Assembly: GCA_027625915.1 (NCBI GenBank)
Contig: JANTQA010000070.1
Coordinates: 14,141,001 to 14,205,000 of the forward strand
Direction of reading: 5' to 3'
DNA: 64,000 bases
Origin: Anaeramoeba flamelloides
Taxonomy: Eukaryota > Metamonada > Anaeramoebidae
The position numbers were made by a program, and so were the translations under genes. The notes under the pieces were generated by a model that was not told where the DNA came from, ran no database searches, and saw nothing but the letters and a program-made list of their open reading frames with translations. The first letter of the stretch is position 1; every line of letters starts with the position of its first letter. Below are positions 47,768 through 59,960 of this stretch, in pieces.

Positions 47768-49002
47768 AGTTTTTTTTAATTTTTGAAATAAATAGAAAAT
47801 TTAATAAATTTTAGGTTTAATTGTAAAAGTAAAAAAAATCGCCGTAATCTTTCTAGAATTTAAAAGAATTGAGCTAAATTTATGATTTTTCTCCATTCTT
47901 TTGAATTCTGGAAAAGCGCCGTTAGGTTTTCTTGAGTTTTCTGTTTATTTGGAAAAGTGATAGATTTCACAAATAAAATAGTAAACCTCAAGAAAACCTA
48001 GGCACTCTATGGCACTCTACAGGTACTTTTCGTTATCTTTTCCAGAATTTAACAGAATAAAGTAAAATATTTGATTTCATCTGAGTCTTTTGAATTAAGG
48101 AAAATAACAATTAGCTTTTTTTGAGTTTTCTGTTCATTTGTAAAATTAATAAATTTTTGTTAGGTTTTTTTGAGTTTTCTATCTATTTAAACTTTGTTTA
48201 AGTCAAAGGGGCCCAACATTTTTTTCAAATATCAATTATTTTATATAATTGTCCTTTGAAGAACAAATAAGAAATAAACAGAATAATACACCTCAAAGAA
48301 ATGTTAATACATGTCTGAAAGAAAACTAATTAATCAATAGCTTTTCTTAAAAATTGAAAAACTCAAATTCTTAGGGCCCAATTGAGAAAAACAAGGATGT
48401 TCGTTTTGAACTTCTACTGGTATTTGAATAATAAATATGAAACATTTTTCACTTCATTTTCCATACTTTTCTTTTAGAAATTAAGCTCCCAAATAAAATT
48501 TTCTTGGTATTTGTGGTCTCTATTTGAAAAAGGAAATGAAAATGAAGTGAAAATTTTTCACATTTATTAAACAAATATCAAGATCAAAGATCGAATTGAA
48601 TTGCAATAGAAATCAATAGATTTCTCAAGAATCTTTACATGCTTTCAATGACATTAGAATAACACATTTTTACCAAGTGACTATTGATCTTGCAATAAAA
48701 AATTTTTTGCAAATGAATGAGGTTTTTAAAAAAAAATCGAAAAAAAAAAACAAAAATGTGAAAAAATGATTTCAATTTTGAAAATTTCCAAAAAAAAATT
48801 TTTTTCTTATAAGATCTATGCAAACCCTTTAAACACATGTATTATACCATTACAACTGGGCCCCTTTGACTGAAAAATAGTTTAGAAGATCTATTGATTT
48901 TCGTTATAAAACAGATAACCCCAAAAAAATCCCAGAACAATTAACAAATAAAACAGAAAACCTCAAGAAAAGCAAGGCACTGAACACAAACAGACTATTT
49001 AT
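47768..49002. repeat. Family H repeat, fragment 3, split by family E copy 2
   Basis: The left part (to 48189) and right part (from 48883) both carry the H motifs, including TAGGTTTTCTTGAGTTTTCT and AAAACCTCAAGAAAA with GGCACT. H is therefore older than this E insertion. Confidence 0.55.
48190..48882. mobile_element. Family E MITE, copy 2
   Basis: 693 bp with ends AACTTTGTTTAAGTCAAAGG and CCTTTGACTGAAAAATAGTT, flanked by TA. It is nearly identical to copy 1, including AGGGCCCAATTGAGAAAAAC. Confidence 0.85.
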
Positions 49003-50105
49003 TACATTGCATTTTGTTTGTCTAAAATACAGTTTGATTAGATAGGTTATTTTATTAAAAATGTTAATTTTCAAAACTATTTATTATTATCTATAAAAGT
49101 AAATATCACAAAGTTGAATTAAACTAAAATTCATCAATCCATTTATTTGGAATTTTTTACCTGAAAAAACAATTTTTTTTCTTGACTAGAGACTTTTAGA
49201 AAAGGTGGTTAAACTAACAACAATCAATACAAAGGCATCAAGATTATTAAGAATTAGAATGTTGATTATATTTTGAATAAACTTGATTAACAAGGATGAA
49301 ATTTTAATTAAAATAGTAATTTTATCTATCTTAAAATTTTCTATTTTAATTTTTGATATTAGCAGATAAACTTCTCTTTGTTTAGAAATTCTTTCATAAT
49401 GAATGGATTTTCTAAAACTTTAAAATGTAATTTTAATAAATAACATATTAGAATAATTATAAGAATAAAAAAGGCAGATCTTTCAGCTCTTCAAAATCTT
49501 AAATCGTGTTCAATAGTAAAATATTTCAAAAAATCACAAGTAACCAATCCCAAAAAAAATCAAATAACATTCATACTTTAATATCGGAAATAATTTAATT
49601 TTATATATTAATTTAATTTCATTAAGAAGAAATAATTTTGAGTATTTTATTTAACTCTATTTCAATTTTTAAATTTATTTGTCAAATGAAAAACTTTTTA
49701 AAAATCAATTGTAATCTTTGACAAATAAATAATCAACAGAAAACAAATTTCTAAAAGAGAAAAAATCAAATTAATCACCAAAAATCACAAAGAACAACAA
49801 CTATAACACAACACCTCTTGAATTCTTGAGTTATTTTTGAAAAATTTGCAGACAAAAAGAGGAATTATTATCTAATGAAGAAAAACTAAAAATCAAAAAG
49901 CAGACAATAACTTTGACTTTTAAAAAAACATCACTACTTGTCTGATCAACTTATTAAAGAGAAGAAACCCACCTGAGAATATCTTATCATCTTAAAAAAA
50001 AACTGTTTCCAAAGAAAGAAAAAATAAATCAAAAATTTTGATCTCTGGTAATTCATTTTTTCAAATTTTATTCAAAAAAGCAGATTTGAATTACATTTTT
50101 AAAAA

Positions 50106-50927
50106 ATGAATAACCACCTCTTGAGCCAAAACGAAATCCAATTACCAAGACTTGATGACATCCGATCTCAAGTCTTCAAAGAGCAAGAAAAAGAACAAGA
50201 AATCGAAGAAGAAAAAAAAGAACAAGAAAAAAAAGAACAAGAAATCGAAGAAAAAATTGAAGAACCAAAAGAATATCAAGACTTTGTGAAAAAATTCCGC
50301 TCAAAAGAATGGTTTAATGACTTTCGTAAAATGATCTTTCGAAACCCAGACAGGTTATCTTATAAAATAAAAGAAATGCATTTTAGTGACGATCAAGAAC
50401 TTAAAGGTTTTGCAAAGCAATTACTGTCAAACCCCAAGATGTTTGCAAAGTTTTTTGTGGAGATTTACCAAGAGCAAGAATTAATTAGCCATGAAGAAAA
50501 CCAAAAAAGAAAAATCCAAGATGAAAGAAGAAGAAGAGAAAATCAGAAAAAAAGAAGGCTTGAGAACATTAAAAACAAACCTAAAGGCAAGCCAAAAAGC
50601 AGCTATGATTGGAACAGTTATGATAAACAAAGCAGTTACTACTCACCCAAAAATAGTGGTGGCAGTTTGTTTGGTAAAAAAAAGGTTGCGAAAAAAGAGA
50701 ATCATTATTTTTCACAAAAGGTCAACGAGACAATGAACACCAATAACCAGAGTCTTTTTACCAAGAAAGTTCCTAAGCTTAACACTTCTGTAAAGCCAAA
50801 ATTTGATGAAAGTTTAGTCCAAACTCTCGTTGAATTCGGTGTACCAAAAGAAAGATGCCAAGACCTACTCGGTAGGGCATCTGGTGATGTCGCTGTAGCA
50901 GCAAATTTGTATTATTCTCATTTATAA
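50106..50927 (+). CDS. UBA-domain protein with possible STI1-like region
   Basis: An intronless frame of 273 residues starting AAAAAATGAAT. Residues 25-56 are an EQ/EK-rich charged helix. Residues ~57-125 (DFVKKFRSKEWFNDF, then LLSNPKMFAKFFVEI) have the helix spacing and NP motif of STI1/XPC-binding repeats, but this is only by eye. A basic RRRRENQKKRR segment and a Ser/Gly/Lys linker follow. The last ~38 residues (ESLVQTLVEFGVP to AANLYYSHL) look like a ubiquitin-associated domain. An STI1-plus-UBA order would recall Rad23/ubiquilin shuttles, but there is no ubiquitin-like domain at the N-terminus. A ubiquitin-binding adaptor is a reasonable inference; the exact family is unknown. Confidence 0.75.
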   Translation: MNNHLLSQNEIQLPRLDDIRSQVFKEQEKEQEIEEEKKEQEKKEQEIEEKIEEPKEYQDFVKKFRSKEWFNDFRKMIFRNPDRLSYKIKEMHFSDDQELKGFAKQLLSNPKMFAKFFVEIYQEQELISHEENQKRKIQDERRRRENQKKRRLENIKNKPKGKPKSSYDWNSYDKQSSYYSPKNSGGSLFGKKKVAKKENHYFSQKVNETMNTNNQSLFTKKVPKLNTSVKPKFDESLVQTLVEFGVPKERCQDLLGRASGDVAVAANLYYSHL

Positions 50928-52200
50928 CTGTTTCAGTTTTGTACTTTTTTTAATTCTCCTTTAGCTTTCTTTAATCTGAAAATAATCCTCTAGATTTTAC
51001 AATTTCAATTAAAACTGTATTCTACAGCTTAAACTGACCGTATTTTTTTTTTAATTCTTTACTTTTCCTTTTCCTTTACATCTTTTTTTTTAACTTTTTT
51101 TTTTATTTTATTTTCACCTCGCTTTCGTTAATAAAATGATTTAAAGAATCCCAAAAATGTTTGGTTTTGGTAGTTTTAGTTTTGCCAAATTCTTTTTTCA
51201 TCAATAGTTCTTGTAAGTTGCTTCGATTTCTGAAAAAATAACCTTTTTAAGGGATTAGCCTCATCATAGATTCTTCGATAATTAAAGTATGTTGTAATTC
51301 CGAATAAGTAATATCAGTTTACTAAAGTACAAATGACTAAAACCATTTATTCTAAATTTTATTGAACAATAAATTATTCGGTTTTTTTATCAAGGATCAA
51401 AATTAAAAATTCCTTTATTTTGAAATTTGATTTTTTTATTTAATTCTTTTTCCAAATCTAAAAATAGAAACTCGAAATAAAAGTAGTCTTAGTATTTGAA
51501 AAATTCATTCTTAGAACTTCCAAAAGAAACTATTTTTTCACTGTTTTTATATTTCAAGATTTACCCAATAATCATTAACATATAAAACCCCAAAAAATTG
51601 ATTATTTTTGTTTCATTTTTATAAAGGAAATTGATTATCAATATAAACATTGTTTCAGTCAAAGGTGAATCCAAAAAAAAAACACTTTTTTCAAATATCA
51701 ATTATTTTTTAGATTTACCTTTGAAGAACAAATAAGAAATAAGTAGAATAATATACATTAAAGAATTGTTGATATCCGTCTGAAATAAAAATAATAAATC
51801 AATAGATTTTCTTAAAAATTGAAAAACTCAATTTCTTAGGTTACCATTGAGAAAAACAACAATGTTCATTTTGATCTTCAATTGAAGATCCAAATAAAAT
51901 TACAATCTAAATCATAGTATTTCTCTACAATAATTTTCACTGTTTCAGTATCAATTAGAATAACACGTTTTTACCAAGTGACTATCGATCTTTTAATCAA
52001 ACAAAAATTTGCTAATGAATAATAAATCAATTCTAATATGAAAAAAAAAAAAAAAAAAAAATGAAAAAAAATAAAAGAAGGGTTTTTATGATAGATTATT
52101 ATATATAAGAAATATTTCAATATTGAAAAAAAAAAAATAATAATTATTAAATGATAATAATAAATAATTAGTCTAAATTTCTTATTGATGTATATGTTTT
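50928..52200. other. 1.3 kb intergenic region
   Basis: It lies between convergent genes. It contains a TTAATAAAATG motif near 51128 that may serve 3' end formation of the UBA gene, and a diverged family E fragment from about 51651. No gene is supported. Confidence 0.5.
51651..52045. mobile_element. Truncated family E element (E3)
   Basis: TTGTTTCAGTCAAAGGTG at the left and shared interior (GAAGAACAAATAAGAAATAA, ACACGTTTTTACCAAGTGAC). The right TIR is missing where a poly-A run begins. Confidence 0.65.
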
Positions 52201-55200
52201 TTATTTTCTCCTTCTTCTACCCCTATATCCTCTCCCTTTTTTTCGTCCCTTCCCGCCAAATGCTTTTCTTTTTTTCCAATCACTTCTTTTTAAAATAATT
52301 GGACGAGATCCAATATACTCTCCATGCATTTTCATTGCAGCTGTAAAATCGTTTGGGTCAAGAAAGGAAACAAACCCAAATTTTGGTTTTCCTGAAACCC
52401 TATCTCTGATTACCTTTGATTTCTGAAAGCTTGGAAATTTATTAAATGCTTCTCTTAATTTATCATCATTGACGTCTCTACCCAGATTACCGACAAATAT
52501 TCGAAAATCGTCTATTATTTTATTATTGAAAAAAAAATAAAGAGAGAAATTTTTGTTAGAAAAAATGAAAGCAAAAAATGAAAAAATAAATAGGGTAACT
52601 CTTTTAACTTTTTGGTTATTTGTATTTAAAAAAATTTTTCAAAGAATGATCTTATTTATTCTTATAATATTTTTATTTGGTTTTACTTTGAATTTTCTCA
52701 ATAGGGTTCTATAATAGTTTCAAGTTATGATTCTTTAATTGGTTGGATTTTCATCATTATTTTAAATTTTACTTTAAAGATTTTGTAATATGCAAAATAA
52801 TTATTTGAAAAAAATATATTAAGGTTGGTTTTTTTAAAGTTTCTAAAAAAAAAAAGAAAAGAAAAATAATAATAAATTCCCAAATAAATATTAATATTGT
52901 TTTTTAATTTTATATAGAAATCTTTGTAATTTGTTTTTAAAATCAAATATGTTACTTGAAGAAAAAAACTGATTTATTCTATTTACAGTCTTTAATATTA
53001 AAAATCTTAATTTTTTTGACAAAATATTAATAATTGTGTATTATATCTCATCCTCCAAGAGTAATCTATAAATCAAACAACAGAAAAATTTTTTTCATAA
53101 ATTATAGTCATTTACAAAAACTGAAAAAAAAAAAAAAAAAAAATGTTCAAAAGTATTCATAATTAAGGCTAAGATAAATTATATATAAAAGTTTGTCATG
53201 GAATTTTCCAAACTTTCAGTTTTCATGAAATATACTGATTGACCATATTTACTTGATGCATAAGGTATTTCCAAAAAAGTGGGTAATTTTTTTTTTACAT
53301 TTCATTAAAAATCCTCTTTGTTAGTGAAATTATTTGTTAATTGAAAATATCAAATTAAGTTTAATATTAATACCGATTGAATCAATGAATATGGTATTTA
53401 ATTCAAAATATGTTCAATGAAAATATTTCCAAAAATTGAAAAAAAAAAAATAGCACTTTTTTTGGTGAAAACAATGTAGGACCAATTTCAAGAAAAAACT
53501 GGAAATATGGAAAGGGTACAAATGATTTTTTAAACAAATAACATACATTTATATGTTTTCAATTCTATTTGAAAATTATTTGAGATTAAACAAGTTATGA
53601 AAATGTTTTTTTCAATCAAAAAGAAAATAATAAACACCAATTTTCACCCTAAAAAAAATATCAGATAAAATCTAGATCAGAAAATTGAATATCTCTTTTA
53701 TTTATGTAATACAATACTAAGAAACAAATTGAATTATTATCAAGAATAGATAAATAGTAGTTAATGATTTTGTATATTTAAATACCTTTTTGAAGATTGA
53801 TTTTAATAAATATATTTTAAAATAAATTTGCCGCACTTTTTTGGAAATAGCTTATATCAACTATTATCTTGATGTGCATTGTTCTACTTATTTCTTATTT
53901 GTTTTTCAAAGGTCAATTATAAAAAATAATTGATATTTTGAAATTTTTTTGAATAACCTTTGACAGAAATAAAGTTTAGAAGAAATAAGCATACTAACTT
54001 TCATTTTTGGGATGATATAAACTCTTTTTGAACGGTCAATTTCGACAATTGAAATTACGAATCAAAAAAGACAGAATCCCAGAAAAATTATTGATTTTGT
54101 TTCAAATTGGCGTACTCAATGATGAAAAATAGAAATGACTGTTTTCGCAAGAAGATAGCGGGTTTCAAATATATCAGATTTCCATAAAGGCATTCATTTT
54201 AACTTGTTTTGATAACTATTATTGTTATTTGTGAAAAAAAAATCATGAGAACAAAATTCAAAATCAAAATTAGAAAAAGAATTTTTCATTAAAAAAAATT
54301 TTAAAATCTTAATTTTTTAGGCACATTTTAGATTCTGTTCTTTTTATAGATACACCTAAGGACCAACTTTAAAAGTTTTATCAAATAGAATGAGTTTGAT
54401 TGAACAATAATCATAATTCAGCAAAGAAGATTCGATCATAAAAATTATTGAGAGGATATATTTTGTATTATTGCTTTTTTCAATTTCAACCAAGATCATT
54501 CTTGAAAAAGTAAAGAGAACCCAACAAAAAGATAGTTGAAAAAACAAAGTCAATTATTCATTTTTTGTTTTTTGTTTTTTTTATTTTTTTTTGTAATATT
54601 ACTGTTTGGGAAAAAAAGAGAAACCGGGAAAAAAAGTGAAACACGGTTTTTCATTGGGAACCTTAATAGAAAACTGAAAACGAAAAGTAAAACCAATTAA
54701 AAGAAGAAAACAAATTAACTTTTAATAATAATCCATTATATTATTTCCAATCAAACCAACAAATACAATTTAAATCTGCTTGATCAGATCTAAATCGTTA
54801 GAATAGGTTTTGGAGATCTGAAAAATGGTGGAATTTTTTGAACAATTTTTTTTAATAATAGATCAATCAAAAGAAAAAACCCTACCAAAAGAGAGTATTT
54901 AAAAAACTGTTATTGTGCTGAATCCTCCATTTTTTCTTTAATCATTGATTTTTTATTTTTATTAATAGATCTTACTTTTTCATTTTCAGGATTCTGTTTC
55001 TAATTAAAAATCTGTGTTGAACTTTTTTTCCCAAATGGTTATCAAAAGGATCATTTCATAAATAAAAACTGGTTGAGTCACAAAGTGCTTGATGTGAAGG
55101 TTAACTTAAAATATTTTACTATCACGATTATTCAATTTTTAATAATTGTGTTTTTGGTTTTGTAATCATTTCATTCGTAGAAGTACCATTACTTTTTTGG

Positions 55201-56989
55201 AAATCTATCCAAAACTGAATTTGACTATAATTTATTATTTTCAAATATTCAATAATAGTCTAGGAGTGAAAAGGGTAAAAATAATAAACTTTGTCTCTTT
55301 TTTTAATTTGTTTTTGGTTTTGTTTTTCAGATAAATCAATAATAAAACAAAATAAAAAATATCATACGGCAAACAAAAGTATACAATTTTCATTAAAAGT
55401 TGATTTAAGTGTGAATGAATAATCAATTTAAAATTGCAACCAAAAATGTATTAATATTGTGTTTTCAGTCTTTTTTTATATTTAACATATTGCTTGAATT
55501 TGTTGCAAATATGTTTTTTGAATTTCAAAAAAAACATCATCAAGTTATAGATTTATATCTTTTGTTCGATTTCAAAAATCACTGAAAGGAAACCTTCTCA
55601 GCTCAACAATCAATATAAATTTTTTTGATTGGGCTTGTTTTTTCAAAAAGTTCAAACTTTTATGAGTTTAAATTTTTTTTTTTATTATTTCTCCATCGAA
55701 AGAAATAAGAAGTTATTCTTCCCTTCAAAACAAATCTTGTTTTTTTCAAAATTATTGGTTTTGAATTCAAAAATAAAATCAAAGAGAAAAAAATGATTTT
55801 CTGAATAGACAAATTTGTCCTTAGTTATTAAGGCCGCTATTACATTATGGAGACTATTATTGGTTAGAAAATTTATATAATTAATGTGGCTGATTTTCAA
55901 ACCGTCGTCTTCTTGTGAAAATGGTCCATGTCTTTTTGTTTTTTTATTCAAGCCATTTGAAAAAACTCTGATAAAAAAGCTTCTCAAAGTTTCATTAAAG
56001 TATCTGGCAATCTTTCAAGATCCTATTTTCTTGGCCAACACTCTCAAAGAGTTTCTGTAACAATTTTTTCAAACAACCTTCAAATCAGTATTTCTCTCAT
56101 TAAAAAAATTCTCAAAGTTCTTACGGGATGAATAAATTATCAAAATAAAAAGAAAATATATAATCAAGAAATACTTACTCTCTGGCCACTCTGCAAGCGT
56201 TTTGTCTTCCCAAACTTTCCCATCTGAAACTCGAAGAAATTTTTTTGGCTTTTTGTCCTTTTTTTCCTTTTCTTTTTGCTCCTTTTTTTTGGTTGTTGGA
56301 ATCTTTTCCTTCACTTGCTCTTGCTCGTGCCCTTGTTCCTGTCGTTTTTCCTTTTGCTTTAAGTTCTGAAACCATTGGGAATCGTTAGGTGTTGGATCAG
56401 CTCTCTTGGGTAACAGTGATTGCTCCAAAGTCGGTCCTGTTTTTGGATCGTAATGAATTGGCTTTTGCGAAAGAACTGCAAGCTTTATTGTCGTGCTTTC
56501 TTCGAAATTTCTTTTTCTTGGGTTTGTGTTTGAATTCATTTTGCTATTTGATCGTACAAGAATTGGAATTGTTGTTGATTTCTTGTTTGTGCTTTTAATT
56601 TGTGAATTTATTGTGTTGATCTCGTTACTAATCATTTTTAATCTGTTTGGATCTGTTTCCTTTTGCAAAACCAGAATTGGTTTAACGTTTTTTTTTTCAG
56701 GTTGACGAATTAAGTTTAAGTTTGTGTTTGTGTTTGTGTTTGTGTTTGGTTTTGGGATTGGAATTTGAACAACATTTGTTTTGTTGTTTTGTTTTGGTAT
56801 ATTTGACCTGATAAGCTTTGGCTGTGGTTGGCTTTTTTTTGGTTCTTGTTGTATCGATTCTTTTTTTATTGATTCTTTTTGTTTTGCTTCTTTTGTTTCA
56901 ATTTTGTTTGGTTTTGAGATTTTTTTGGGGTTTTCTACCATTTCAAGCTGTTTCATAAATTCTTCATATTCTTTATCAAGTTCTGCCAT
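52201..56989 (-). CDS. RBM42: RBM42-type RRM protein, 2 exons
   Basis: RBM42 binds RNA through one C-terminal RRM and associates with hnRNP K and spliceosomal complexes in animals. Exons on the minus strand: 56989-56179 and 52511-52201; 1122 nt, 373 residues. The N-terminus (MAELDKEYEEFMKQLEMV) is followed by ~190 residues of low-complexity Pro/Asn/Thr/Lys sequence and a KE-rich stretch. The conserved lead-in GKVWEDKTLAEWPE ends exon 1. The split codon A|AC makes ENDFRIFVGNLGRDVNDD. The RRM has RNP2 IFVGNL and RNP1 KFGFVSF, then the family motif YIGSRPIILKRSDWKKR. The C-terminus is a short Gly/Arg/Lys tail. Reading exon 1 past its GTAAGT donor gives a spurious extension (KYFLIIYFLF), so the join is needed. 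The 3667-bp intron is transposon-rich. Confidence 0.93.
53263..53852. mobile_element. Family A MITE, copy A3
   Basis: 590 bp with ends AGGTATTTCCAAAAAAGTGG and CACTTTTTTGGAAATAGCT, flanked by TA. It is in reverse orientation relative to A1 and A2. Confidence 0.8.
53868..53984. mobile_element. Family E end fragment (E5)
   Basis: AACCTTTGACAGAAATAAAG and ACTTATTTCTTATTTGTTTT are reverse complements of the left end of family E. Only ~115 bp remain, next to A3. Confidence 0.55.
54600..55042. mobile_element. Family G element, copy 2
   Basis: It matches 28787-29224 in reverse orientation. The left end has GTGAAACACGGTTTTTCATT and the right end CTTTTTTTCCCAAATGGTTA. There is no coding content. Confidence 0.65.
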
Positions 56990-59960
56990 TGGAATAATTC
57001 TGTTTGTTTATTCTTGTTTTTTTAAAAAAAATTCAAAGCAAAGTTAAAAAGTGTTAAAAGTCTTAAAAAATAAATATAAAACCACAGAAACAATGTCAAA
57101 ATAGAATAAACTTTTTAAATTCAAATAAAGACAAGAATAGGCTTGTTACAACTTAGTCATGAAATTACATGCCAATCTTAAAGAACCAACTTTTCGATTT
57201 GTCTTTTTACAAAAGTGAGATTATCAATTCCTTATCTGGTTATTCATAACAATTTATCCATTTTGAATCTTGTTGTGCAATTGTTTTTCCCACTTGTAAT
57301 TGAGAAAAGAGGAGCAAGTCCTAATAAATCTATTTTATTTAAAAATATTCCCAATGTCAAGAGAGTAAAATTAATTTTCATAAAAGGATATAATTAAGCC
57401 CGATACACAACTTCATTTATCAACTTTAGAGAAACGAGTTTTCCTTTTGAAAAAATGAATCATTTTTCAATTAATTTTTCTAAAAAAGATTTGAGATCCT
57501 CTTTTATTTGGATATTAGGATCAAATTAGAGAAAGAAAAATTTTACTAAAAATTTATTATTTTTTAGAAAATCTCTCTTTTAGAAAATTCTGAGTTTGTA
57601 TGGAACAAATAACCTTGAACCTTTAATCTTATTTTTAAAAATTAAATCAAAATAAATCAAATATGTAATCCTTTGGTGATTAGTAAAAAGTTGATCTTAT
57701 ATAAATTCATTTATATTGATTCAATTTCTTGAAAAATTATAAAAGATGAGATAATATTCCTTTTCATATCTAAAAGTATCAAAAAGGAACTGTTTGTTTT
57801 AAAATCAGTTATTGGATGATATTTATTATTTTTTTCAAAATAGAATTAATAATTTTAATTCCTTATATTTGTTTGACAATCCTTAGAAAATGTGAGAAAT
57901 TATTGTAAATTCTAGTGATACTTTTAATCTTTGTATTGTCAATAATCCACTGAAAAAATTAAGATTGGGTTATTAATTATTGATTATAAAATAATCAAAT
58001 TAAAAAGTATTTCTTTAGATTATTAGTTGAATAATCCAGGTTTTGAAAAAGTATTTTTATTGAACTTTTTCTCAGAATAGTTTGATTATTTTTTTCAGGT
58101 TTTTTTGTTCAAAAAATAAAAAAAAAAAATAATTCAAAAGGTTCTTTGACAAATAAGAATATTTTTGTAAATTTATAATAATTAATATAATTTTTAAGAA
58201 ATAAAAGTATATTTTTATACTGGGGTATTTTAAAACTCGTAGTCCTCTTTGACATTAGTGTATTTTTGTACACTTTCTTTATAGAATAAAATTGATTTCT
58301 TTCTTTTTTGAGAGAAAATATATTTTTTTTGAATAATTCAGAAATATATTAAGTTATGAACTTTTTAAAAATGAGAAAAATCGATCTTTTTTTAAAAACC
58401 ATAATTCTTTTCTGAAAATAAATTTAAAGGTAAGTTTGGGTATTATAACAATAAATTTTTTACTTTTTTTTTCAATTATAGGATGTGATATTTTTTTTTT
58501 TTTTTGTATTTCCTATTTAATTTCCAATTAGAATTCGGTTTATGTTTACTAGTTCCTAGAATACATTAATCCAAGAATTATATAAAATCAAAAATTAATA
58601 ATTTTTTTTAAGATTATTTATTATTATTTAAATTTATACTTTTTCCTTTATTAAGAAGAATTTTGGTTGGTTTTCCAATACATGAAAAAGTCTAAAAAGG
58701 AAATTATTTTTCTATTTTGAAGAAAAAAAAAATAGAAAGGGGAAAATTTGGGATTAATGATAATTTTTACTTGATAAAAAAATTTAGAGTATAAAATTAG
58801 GTATCTATTTAAGAGTTTCAAAGATTCATAAAAAAAAAAAAGCAATTAGAAAGATTTTAACTGATAATTTTTATATTTAAATTTGATATACGATATTTGT
58901 AAAAATGTAATCGAATTCTTAGCAACCTCATACAATGAAATTCACAAACAATATTTTGAAAAACCAAAAAAATTTCATTTTTTTATTAATTGATCTCACC
59001 CAAGAATATTCGGAAAAACTAAGAAAAAATACTAAATACATAATATTTTCATAATATACATATTTCCCTCTTGATATATGGTTCTTATGATTTCTTGGGG
59101 ATTCACCTTTGAAAAAAAAATACTCACTACCAGTATTTTAATTCTAAAGAAATAATTTACCTTTTCTCAGCAAAAATAATAAACGAAAGTTTATTTTTAC
59201 TGTTATTATCAATTATTTTCAACTTTAAAAAAAAATAAAAATTCATCAGAATATAACTTTAGTATATATATATATATATATATTAGTTCTTTTTTTTGTC
59301 GACCAATGATATGAAAAAACTTTTTTAAACATATATAAAAATCAGAAATTTTTCACTTTTTAAAAATACCACTTTAAATTAACATTATTATTGAATAATA
59401 GATCTTTTATTAAAATAATTTATAAATGTATTTTACATTTTAAGTTGAAAATCCAATTTCCATTTTATAATGACTCTAAAACTTGAATGTATTCTAACTA
59501 TTCTTTTGAAATGAATTCAAAGATTTTTCAATGTAGTTGAATAAATCAATTTTTTGGATAACCAAAAGAATTATCTCGAACAAGAAAAAAATCTTAACAG
59601 TAATAATCCTGACAACAAAGACTTGTCCTTCTGTAATAATGATGGAAACACTAATAAACAGGGTAAAAACTAGTTATAATGTGGGAAATAAAATGCATTT
59701 CAAGTTTTCTTATATCGAGAAAAAAGGAAAAAACAAATTAATCTTACAAATAAAATTTTCTTTTCTAAAGTTTCTTTTTTGATCAAAATTTTTGAGACTT
59801 GGCATTTACAAAATTTGAAAGTAGAGAATATTACCAAAATATATTTTCGCTAAATTTTAACTTTTCACTTGAAAAATAGAACCCTTAAATCATTTTTTCC
59901 CTCTTTCTTATTTATTAAAATCAAATTTTTGAAAAGAAAAAAAAAACATTTTCCTAAGGT
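56990..59960. other. 3.0 kb divergent intergenic region
   Basis: It lies upstream of both RBM42 (minus) and the PH/LRR locus (plus). A TA microsatellite lies at 59263-59282. An open, coding-looking stretch at 59545-59662 could be an upstream exon of the PH gene (see findings). Otherwise nothing was recognised. Confidence 0.45.

Larger units (their letters stand above)
46520..50105. other. 3.6 kb divergent intergenic region
   Basis: The flanking genes are transcribed outward, so promoters are expected at both ends. The middle is a family H repeat interrupted by family E copy 2. No coding exon or RNA gene was seen. Confidence 0.5.
52512..56178 (-). other. Giant intron of RBM42 (3667 bp)
   Basis: Minus-strand donor GTAAGT after EWPE and acceptor AATAG before the DFRIFVG block. 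It contains family A copy A3, a family E end fragment immediately beside it, and family G copy 2. No exon was recognised inside. Confidence 0.85.

Noticed and set aside
52201-56989. Treating the RRM block and the upstream 306-codon frame as two genes
   Set aside because: The conserved motif WPENDFRIFVGNL of RBM42 is recreated exactly by joining GTAAGT and AATAG sites, so they are one gene.
57215-57397. 60-codon frame upstream of RBM42
   Set aside because: It starts at GTG, has no family match and no convincing splice partners.
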